Assembly: GCA_947175495.1 (NCBI GenBank) | Contig: CAMWNB010000019.1 | Location: 1-41,631 of the forward strand | Direction of reading: 5' to 3' | Length of the DNA stretch: 41,631 nucleotides | DNA from: an uncultured Porphyromonadaceae bacterium | GTDB lineage: Bacteria; Bacteroidota; Bacteroidia; Bacteroidales; Muribaculaceae | Shown: piece after piece, positions 7,728-13,748 of the stretch | Layout of the letters: every line of letters begins with the position of its first letter | Numbering within the stretch: the stretch's first letter is position 1 | Notes under the pieces: model-generated | The model's input: the letters and a program-made list of their open reading frames with translations, nothing else | Told to the model about the DNA's origin: nothing | Databases searched by the model: none | Translations under genes and position numbers: made by a program

Positions 7728-8705
7728 CTACGCGCCCTTGTCGGCGGCCTTGCGCCGGTTCACATACGCCGCCGAGCGCCCGATGGCCTCCGCAATCCGG
7801 CGCTGCGTGGCGCCCTCGGCGCTCATGCGCCGGATAGTCTCCATCTCTTCGGCCGCCGCTGCCGCACCGTCGCTCATGGCCCCCTTCAGCAGCTCATGCT
7901 CGTTGCCCGGCCCGACGTAGGCCATGCCCACCATGTCTGGCGACTGCACTATGCGGTAGCGCGCCACCGACGCAGCGCCGTACTCCATCATGCCGTAGCG
8001 CACCTTCACCTGCTTGATGTAGCGGCTGCAGTCGTCGCCCTCGCTGTAGTCCTTGCCCATGGCGAAGATAGAGTCCATGAAATTGGCAAGGCGCTTGCTG
8101 CCCGCCAGCGAGTCCTGCGTCAGCGGCATCCAGGGGTCGCGCTTGGGCGTGTGGGCGAGCACGAGCATCGACAGGCCGCGGCGCGCCTTGAGCTCGCACA
8201 GCAGCTTCATCAGATCGCCGGCGTCCTTGCCCTTCTCGCTGTCGTTGAGCAGCCACGACAGGTTGTCGATGATTATGATGTGGCTGTTCATGCGCACGGT
8301 CAGAGCCTCTATGTCGGCGATGAGCTGGTCGAAGTCGCCGTAGGCCATGAAGTCGGAGAACTTCACGCGCACAAACTTGTCGGGGATGTTGTAGATGGTG
8401 CGGGCCTCGCGGTTGGTGTAGCGGGCCTCAAACTGCTTGGAACTCTGCTCGAAGTCGAAGTAGAGCACCGTCTCGTCCAGTTCTTTGGCAATCTTCATCC
8501 CCAGCTGCACGGCGAAGAGCGACTTGCCCATGTTGCTGGGCGCGAAAAAGCAGCACAGCTCGCCCTCGTACCACAGCGAACTGCACAGCTTGCGGGGGTC
8601 GGGCGTGTTGATAGATTCTTCAATCCACTGTCGGCCGGGTTTGGCGACAAATACGTCGGCGTTGCCAATGCGGCGTGCCTTGGCGGTAAAGTTGGTTGGT
8701 TCCAT
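7728..8705 (-). CDS. RepA/RecA-fold AAA ATPase with C-terminal helix-turn-helix
   Basis: This 325-aa protein looks like a hexameric-helicase-type RecA-fold ATPase (RepA or AAA_25 group). It has a Walker A variant APSNMGKS (55-62, first Gly replaced by Ala), Walker B SHIIIIDNLSW, LVLAHTPKRD in the position of the RecA-family His/Gln motif, and a DSLAGSKRLANF segment. The last 35 residues (IRRMSAEGATQRRIAEAIGR) form a resolvase-like helix-turn-helix. Such proteins usually sit in plasmids and integrative elements beside a primase or integrase. Here it is alone on the minus strand between inverted GTTTC repeats. Possible roles are a remnant replication module, a repeat-binding ATPase, or a domesticated gene. 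Confidence 0.8.
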   Translation of the reverse strand: MEPTNFTAKARRIGNADVFVAKPGRQWIEESINTPDPRKLCSSLWYEGELCCFFAPSNMGKSLFAVQLGMKIAKELDETVLYFDFEQSSKQFEARYTNREARTIYNIPDKFVRVKFSDFMAYGDFDQLIADIEALTVRMNSHIIIIDNLSWLLNDSEKGKDAGDLMKLLCELKARRGLSMLVLAHTPKRDPWMPLTQDSLAGSKRLANFMDSIFAMGKDYSEGDDCSRYIKQVKVRYGMMEYGAASVARYRIVQSPDMVGMAYVGPGNEHELLKGAMSDGAAAAAEEMETIRRMSAEGATQRRIAEAIGRSAAYVNRRKAADKGA

Positions 8706-8758
8706 GACAATAATTTATTAACGTTAAAGACAGTCGGCGCCACTGCGGCTCCGTGCTG

Positions 8759-8766
8759 CAAAGTTA
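8759..8766 (-). promoter_or_regulatory. -7 box of the ATPase gene
   Basis: TAACTTTG on the minus strand lies 53 bp upstream of the ATG at 8705. A -33 TTG is not evident at the usual distance. The leader between contains an AT-rich stretch just before the start codon. Confidence 0.5.
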
Positions 8767-8823
8767 CGCACGCCGGCGCCGCAGTTTTCCTGTTTTCGCG
8801 CTGCGCCGACGCAAACCACGGAA

Positions 8824-8888
8824 GCGCCGCCGTGTTTCGCCTGTTTCACTGTTTCACCCCGAAACAGTGAAACAACATGAAACAAACC
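8824..8888 (+). repeat. GTTTC palindromic repeat, copy 2
   Basis: This 65-bp element is identical to 11692-11756 except for one base. Its core is CTGTTTCACTGTTTC, then ACCCC, then GAAACAGTGAAACA, with outer GTTTCGCC and ATGAAAC half-sites. It lies upstream of the ATPase gene, inverted relative to copy 1, and upstream of the lipoprotein pair. The gap 8706-9030 holds this repeat, the ATPase promoter, an AT-rich run (8936-8956) and the promoter of the next gene, and I see no gene in it. Confidence 0.9.
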
Positions 8889-8966
8889 ACCCGGCCACCG
8901 CCGTTGCATCCGCCCCGACACCTTTTCTGACTTTTCAAAATTTTTTTTAAAAAAACACAGCAAAAA

Positions 8967-8998
8967 TTTGCAAAAATCCCCAAAAAACATTATATTTG
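8967..8998 (+). promoter_or_regulatory. promoter of the lipoprotein pair
   Basis: TTTG (8967-8970), a 20-bp spacer and TATATTTG (8991-8998) form a good Bacteroidetes promoter, leaving a leader of about 28 nt before ATG 9031. Confidence 0.75.
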
Positions 8999-9030
8999 CC
9001 AGTGTAATCTCTTAATCTAAAACCACAGTC

Positions 9031-10842
9031 ATGAAACACATCGCCCAACTGTTTTTCTTCGCAGCTGTTGCCATTTTCGCAGCATGTTCCGATTCCACGA
9101 TTCTGCCCGATGCGTCCGAACTCGATGGCGGATCCCGAGGAATAATCCCCGGAGATCCATCCGAATCCAATCCCACATTGCTCTCCGACTGGGAAAACTG
9201 CACTAAAATCTACCTCAACGAAGTGGGCAACAGCGGGCACTGCATCAGCGTAACCCCGCCATGGCGAAATGGCTCCAACACATCTCTCTATGCTAATTTC
9301 TGCTACGACATAAAAAAGACAGACGGATGGATAATGCTCTTCCACACATTCACTGGTAACGATGACAGCCACAAACTTAACTATATGTGCTTTTACAACC
9401 GGTTTTCCGGTTATGTAAAGGTCTTCTACTATTGTAGTGACTCCAACTACGCGACAGAATCCAAGTGGTGTGTGACATCCCATAATACTGCCTCAGACAA
9501 AACGCCATTTCCCAGCGCACTCTTCTGCGACAGCGAGTATTTCTCGCAACCTATAGATGGAGACGACAATTTCTCCGTATGGTCAATTACAGCCGAAAAT
9601 GAGACTATCACACAAAATTCCGGACTAAAATTCGGCTGGAATGGTTTCGAATTCAGAGTTGGAGAATACAATCCAAAAATCGCCGAAAGCAACTTTACTA
9701 TCGATGCCTACAATATAATTTATACAAAGTTCAATTTCGACGGCACGGAAACATCTACTACAACCGGCACCATAACGACACTAAATGCCGGTAGCTCATC
9801 GCCTTTAAACAACCCACTTGCCAAAGCCACTATCAATTATACCGGAGAGCACGCTAAGATTGCGGTCGACACCATTGCCTCCAAATTTCTCAATAAAAAC
9901 TTTGCCGGCATAAATTTCAAAAACATTATCGCCAAAGTCGGCACAGGCGACTATGTAGGTGCCATTACCAGTGGACTGGGCTCTCTCTTCAAGTCGTTCA
10001 TCAAGCCTAAGCCCACCGTTTCTGAAGTCAAGTTGCAGACCCAAGGCACAATCACCCTTCAGGGCAGTTCTGAAAGCGAAACAGTTGCCAATATCGGTTC
10101 ACTTTCTTTTGCCATGAAAAACATCCTTGAAGGAGACAGAACAACACCGAAAGGTGATTTTGACACATATGATAAGGTGTCAACTGCCACAAACTCCAAA
10201 ATAGAACTCGGCGTGTGGAATCTTCGTAAGAAACCAACCCTTTACTACGAGCGCTACACCAAGTACTCTAACGAGTTAGGCATACCGGAAGACTACAATG
10301 GCGGAGCCATTGACTTCCACGGCATGCTCGACTATCCGCAGACACGCGTCGGCGACATCGAGGTCGTATTCAACCCTGCGATAGCCAAGTATATAAAGTC
10401 CTATTCCGTCACCACAGGCGTGATAGACGTTGTCGGAGGCAACCGCTCCGTCAACAACAAGGGCAAACTTGTAATCGACTACAACCGCGACAATAGAATC
10501 ACTTCCGCCAACGACATAACAACCTACGGAGTTGACTACTTGAACAGAGATCTTTTCATGATGGTCGACGGGCTATCGGACAAAGAAGTCAACAACGACA
10601 CTCAGCTTTATATCGACTGGGGCGACAACGTCGGAGGCAACCGCGCCGCCGTAGTTTCCCTCACTATGAACGTCGATTACAATGGCAATGAGTTCAGCTA
10701 CACGGAATCCAGAGTGTACGATGTAGTCTACGTTCCCACCACCAACGGACTGTCTGTGGCCTACTTCAACAACCCGCCGTCCTCATACATCCTCAACCAG
10801 GCCGGCAACAGCATATATTGTTCCAACCTTTACAGTTATTAA
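9031..10842 (+). CDS. large secreted lipoprotein, family not recognised
   Basis: The 603-aa product starts with a lipoprotein signal: a hydrophobic stretch, then IFAACSD, with the modified Cys near residue 19. The rest is Asn-, Thr-, Ser- and Tyr-rich, as in extracytoplasmic beta-structured proteins. A central Gly/Ile/Lys segment (residues about 285-330, KVGTGDYVGAITSGLG) and a C-terminal part with DYNRDNRITSANDI stand out, but I cannot assign a family. Codon use is clearly AT-richer than in the core genes on either side, which suggests recent acquisition. It is followed after 3 nt by a second lipoprotein, so the two probably act together at the cell surface. Confidence 0.85.
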   Translation: MKHIAQLFFFAAVAIFAACSDSTILPDASELDGGSRGIIPGDPSESNPTLLSDWENCTKIYLNEVGNSGHCISVTPPWRNGSNTSLYANFCYDIKKTDGWIMLFHTFTGNDDSHKLNYMCFYNRFSGYVKVFYYCSDSNYATESKWCVTSHNTASDKTPFPSALFCDSEYFSQPIDGDDNFSVWSITAENETITQNSGLKFGWNGFEFRVGEYNPKIAESNFTIDAYNIIYTKFNFDGTETSTTTGTITTLNAGSSSPLNNPLAKATINYTGEHAKIAVDTIASKFLNKNFAGINFKNIIAKVGTGDYVGAITSGLGSLFKSFIKPKPTVSEVKLQTQGTITLQGSSESETVANIGSLSFAMKNILEGDRTTPKGDFDTYDKVSTATNSKIELGVWNLRKKPTLYYERYTKYSNELGIPEDYNGGAIDFHGMLDYPQTRVGDIEVVFNPAIAKYIKSYSVTTGVIDVVGGNRSVNNKGKLVIDYNRDNRITSANDITTYGVDYLNRDLFMMVDGLSDKEVNNDTQLYIDWGDNVGGNRAAVVSLTMNVDYNGNEFSYTESRVYDVVYVPTTNGLSVAYFNNPPSSYILNQAGNSIYCSNLYSY

Positions 10843-10845
10843 GAT

Positions 10846-11667
10846 ATGAAACATCTGCTTGCAATATTTTTAGCGATGGCTTCGCTGCTGTTCGTCGCAT
10901 GCAATGACGAGCCCGAGGTGGCGCCGACGCAATTGCCGGTGCATTTGCCAATACTGGAGAGAGATTCCGTGGCCCTCGTGTGGATATCCAAGATGCTCGA
11001 CACCGAGGCCCAGGACTACCCTGTGCGCTGGTCGCCGGCCGACCGCTCCACATGGAAAGAAATCCGCCTCGACACCATCACCGACGAAGCCACCGGAAAG
11101 CAGTTTCTGGCCGTCGGGGCTCTCACCATTTACCAGACACACGAAGGAGAGCTGACGCCATTATTTATTTCAGATCTGAAATACATAAAGGATCTCAGAA
11201 TATACGGTTGCCGCGGAGCAATAATCGATTGTCTGCCACGATCCTTAAAATCTCTGCTTATCGACCGTCTCGATCCCGACGAAAAGTACTACATGGACCT
11301 CAACCATGACAATGTCAAGCTTAACATAATAACCAACAGCACATTAAACGACTTGACCATTCACGGCCTAAGAATATCCGAGGTCAACTTCAGATTCCAT
11401 GAAAACAGCAGAATCGACCTGTCCGACAACACCATTGAGGGCGCTGTACCCACCAGCCTCGGACATTGCCTGCATGTAAACCTCAGCCACAACAACTACA
11501 GAGCAATGGGAAGCGGCTGGTTATTCTGGACCATGGCTGCCAGAGCCGTTCCCGACCTGCAAGGCAACAATATCGAGATTCCCGCCGATATAATCGACAC
11601 CGATTTCTGGAGAGAAAACCACGAGAAATTCATCGGCAACCCCGGCTACCGCGCCCCTGCCGACTGA
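10846..11667 (+). CDS. small lipoprotein with leucine-rich-repeat-like segment
   Basis: This 273-aa protein has a lipobox (LLFVACND, Cys near residue 19) and so is probably lipid-anchored. The second half has irregular leucine-rich repeats: LKSLLIDRL, LNDLTIHGLRISEVNF, IDLSDNTIEGAVPTSLG and HVNLSHNNY. The LSDNxIxGxVPxSL pattern resembles the LxGxIP type of repeat often seen in surface recognition proteins. It starts 3 nt after the larger lipoprotein and is probably cotranscribed with it. GTTTC repeat copy 3 begins 24 nt past its stop. The exact role is unknown. Confidence 0.8.
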   Translation: MKHLLAIFLAMASLLFVACNDEPEVAPTQLPVHLPILERDSVALVWISKMLDTEAQDYPVRWSPADRSTWKEIRLDTITDEATGKQFLAVGALTIYQTHEGELTPLFISDLKYIKDLRIYGCRGAIIDCLPRSLKSLLIDRLDPDEKYYMDLNHDNVKLNIITNSTLNDLTIHGLRISEVNFRFHENSRIDLSDNTIEGAVPTSLGHCLHVNLSHNNYRAMGSGWLFWTMAARAVPDLQGNNIEIPADIIDTDFWRENHEKFIGNPGYRAPAD

Positions 11668-11691
11668 CCTGCCCAACCGGACACCGGTCTT

Positions 11692-11756
11692 GCGCCGCCG
11701 TGTTTCGCCTGTTTCACTGTTTCACCCCGAAACAGCGAAACAACATGAAACAAACC
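11692..11756 (+). repeat. GTTTC palindromic repeat, copy 3
   Basis: A direct copy of 8824-8888 with a single change (CAGCGAAACA for CAGTGAAACA), which disturbs one base pair of the stem. Copies 2 and 3 bracket the lipoprotein pair exactly. Confidence 0.9.
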
Positions 11757-11790
11757 GCACGGAGGTCAAGGCGCGGGATGCGAACAAGCG

Positions 11791-11840
11791 CAAAAGCGAA
11801 ACAGGAAGCGCAAGCTTTGTTTCGCTTTTGTCCTTTTATT
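11791..11840 (+). terminator. hairpin with T-rich tail downstream of the lipoprotein pair
   Basis: A perfect 13-bp stem, CAAAAGCGAAACA (11791-11803) with TGTTTCGCTTTTG (11818-11830), has a 14-nt loop and is followed by TCCTTTTATT. It may end the lipoprotein transcript. It also reuses the GCGAAACA half-site of the GTTTC repeats, so it may be a diverged member of that family. Confidence 0.55.
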
Positions 11841-11871
11841 GTAATGTGGAGGGTTATTGTAATGTGGAGGG
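11836..11871 (+). repeat. 18-bp tandem duplication upstream of the VWA operon
   Basis: TTATTGTAATGTGGAGGG occurs twice with no gap (11836-11853 and 11854-11871). The second copy ends 16 bp before the putative -33 element of the operon promoter, a position suited to an activator or repressor site. Confidence 0.85.
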
Positions 11872-11887
11872 GATTTCGGAGCAAATG

Positions 11888-11918
11888 TTGGCGGTGTTAA
11901 AAAAAGTGATTATATTTG
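11888..11918 (+). promoter_or_regulatory. promoter of the VWA-tubulin-peptidase operon
   Basis: TTG (11888-11890), a 20-bp spacer and TATATTTG (11911-11918) match the Bacteroidetes promoter. The ATG of the first gene follows after 4 nt, so the mRNA may be leaderless. The box-to-start sequence is the same as at ung except for one base. Confidence 0.7.
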
Positions 11919-11922
11919 CAAC

Positions 11923-13704
11923 ATGAAGAAGGCACACGCGTTTATATTGCTCATTTTGCTGATTATGGCCGTGGCTGCGCCCGTGGCGCAGGGGCAGCGG
12001 CAGCGCAATTACATCTATCTTTTCGACTGCACGCAGTCGATGCAGACGCTGGGCATATGGGAGCCGGCGAAGTCGGCGCTGCAGCGCACCGTCGACGTGC
12101 AGCTGCCGCAGGCCGAGGCACAGTTTGCCGTCGTGCCTTTCCAGGATGTGGCCTACCCGGCCTTCGCTTTCGACGCGTCGACCTACGCCGGGCAGCGCGA
12201 GCCTATGCTCAAGGCCCTGGACGGCTACATTGCCCGACGCACCAACACCAACATCGCCGACGCGCTCCGGGCCGGCTTCGACCTCTGCCGCCCCGAGACG
12301 GACAACCGCGTGTATCTGCTCACCGACGGCGACGACAATGTGAAGAAGACACCGGCCGTGGTGGAGCTTATCCGCAAATGGTGTGCCTCGCACACCAACA
12401 CGCGCCTTTTCTATGTGACGCTCGACGCCGCCGCCGACAATCCCGAGATACGCGCCGCCATCGATGCCTGCGACGACGCTTTCATGGTCAACTGCCACGG
12501 AGGCGTGATTCCGCAGATTGCCGACATCACGCCCTCGGAGATATATGCCAACACGCTCGAGCCGGATGCCACCCACCGCATAGCCTTCAGCGAGCCGGGG
12601 CGCTACGCGCTGCAGGCGCGCTGCGCCGACCCCTTTTTCGACGCGGAGATAGAGGGCGGCTGCGCCGACGGGCAGCAGCTGCGCGTGCGGCTGCGCATGC
12701 GCCGCGAGATGAGCGTCGACTCGCTCAACGCGGCTCTCGACGCCGCCACCGACGCCGACGGCAACTATACCTTCGCGTTCGACATCGTGCCGGCCGACGC
12801 CAAGGGCCTCACCATAGCCAACCCGACGGTGGATGTGGTGATGAGCAACTGGCGCCCACGCTCGCTGGCCATCGCGCCCGACATCACCGACGAGACCGTG
12901 GTGAAGCCCGGCTCGTTCAGCTACCCCGCTTTCCTGTTCTCGGCCGCACACCCGGCCGACGCCATAGAGATAGACCTCGCGCCCGCCTTCAACGAGGCTG
13001 CCGTCGAGGCCGGAAGCGCGGCGGCCTTCACTCTCGAGGCGGCCAACGGCCAGAGCGCCGACTACACGCTGCTCTACAACGGCACGCCCGTGGCCGGCGG
13101 CGAGTCCGTCACCATGGAGCCCGGCAAGCCTGCCGTGCTGTCGATAGTGTTCGGAGATGAGTCCGCCACGGGCAAGCGCTACTTCACGCTGCGCTGCACC
13201 GACATCCACCTGCTCGAGCGGCTGAACGGCACGCCGGCGTCGCTGAGCGCCGCGTGGGCGCTGCGCACGCACTACGAGCGCCGGTGGAATCCGCTGGCCA
13301 AGGGCCTCGCATGGGCCGGCGCGGCGCTGCTGGCAGCGCTCGCGCTGTGGTTCGTCCTGCTGCGGCGCATGTTCTTCCCGACGTTCGCTGTCTCGGCTCT
13401 CGAGTTCGCCGGCCCCGGCAGCTACTATGCGCGCAAGCGCGTGAAGTCGTTCCGCAAGGTGTGTCTCAGCTCGAAGCGGCAGACCCAGAGCGCTCTCAGC
13501 CGCATCTTCACCGGCAAGATTCTCTTCGTGCGCGCCGAGGTGTGGCAGCCGGAGCTGACCATCGTGCCCGGCAACAAGAAGACGGCCCGCGCCGTGGCGC
13601 AGAAAGGCTGGGACATCGTGCCCTCGCGCACGCTCAAGCGCCACGAGACCTACGACGTGGTGAACAGCGCGACGGGCGCCACTTCGAAACTCACCGTGGA
13701 ATAA
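11923..13704 (+). CDS. membrane-anchored von Willebrand factor A protein
   Basis: The 593-aa protein begins with a signal peptide (to about residue 24), then a VWA domain with metal-site residues DCTQS (35-39), TNTNIADAL and LLTDGDD. A large beta-rich region follows to about 450, then one membrane helix (about 458-480, LAWAGAALLAALALWFVLL). The last 110 residues, basic near the membrane, would be cytoplasmic. So the VWA domain faces the periplasm and could bind a ligand or wall component, while the tail could contact the cytosolic partners. The next gene begins 44 nt downstream. VWA partners of a bacterial tubulin-like family were noted in a comparative-genomic study by Makarova and Koonin (2010). 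I infer, but cannot show, that this is the same kind of system. Confidence 0.9.
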   Translation: MKKAHAFILLILLIMAVAAPVAQGQRQRNYIYLFDCTQSMQTLGIWEPAKSALQRTVDVQLPQAEAQFAVVPFQDVAYPAFAFDASTYAGQREPMLKALDGYIARRTNTNIADALRAGFDLCRPETDNRVYLLTDGDDNVKKTPAVVELIRKWCASHTNTRLFYVTLDAAADNPEIRAAIDACDDAFMVNCHGGVIPQIADITPSEIYANTLEPDATHRIAFSEPGRYALQARCADPFFDAEIEGGCADGQQLRVRLRMRREMSVDSLNAALDAATDADGNYTFAFDIVPADAKGLTIANPTVDVVMSNWRPRSLAIAPDITDETVVKPGSFSYPAFLFSAAHPADAIEIDLAPAFNEAAVEAGSAAAFTLEAANGQSADYTLLYNGTPVAGGESVTMEPGKPAVLSIVFGDESATGKRYFTLRCTDIHLLERLNGTPASLSAAWALRTHYERRWNPLAKGLAWAGAALLAALALWFVLLRRMFFPTFAVSALEFAGPGSYYARKRVKSFRKVCLSSKRQTQSALSRIFTGKILFVRAEVWQPELTIVPGNKKTARAVAQKGWDIVPSRTLKRHETYDVVNSATGATSKLTVE

Positions 13705-13748
13705 CCTTACTCAGAAATAATATAAACCTATCATAACACACCACTACC

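Noticed and set aside
7728-11667. Prophage or complete integrative element
   Set aside because: No integrase, relaxase, transposase, capsid or tail gene is present. Only one RepA-like ATPase and two lipoproteins lie there.
7669-11756. GTTTC repeats as a CRISPR array
   Set aside because: Only three copies exist, thousands of bases apart, one of them inverted. There are no regular spacers and no cas genes.
11854-13644. Minus-strand frame of 596 codons opposite the VWA gene
   Set aside because: It shows no recognisable domain and has shadow composition. The VWA gene has a signal peptide, metal-site motif, membrane helix and promoter.
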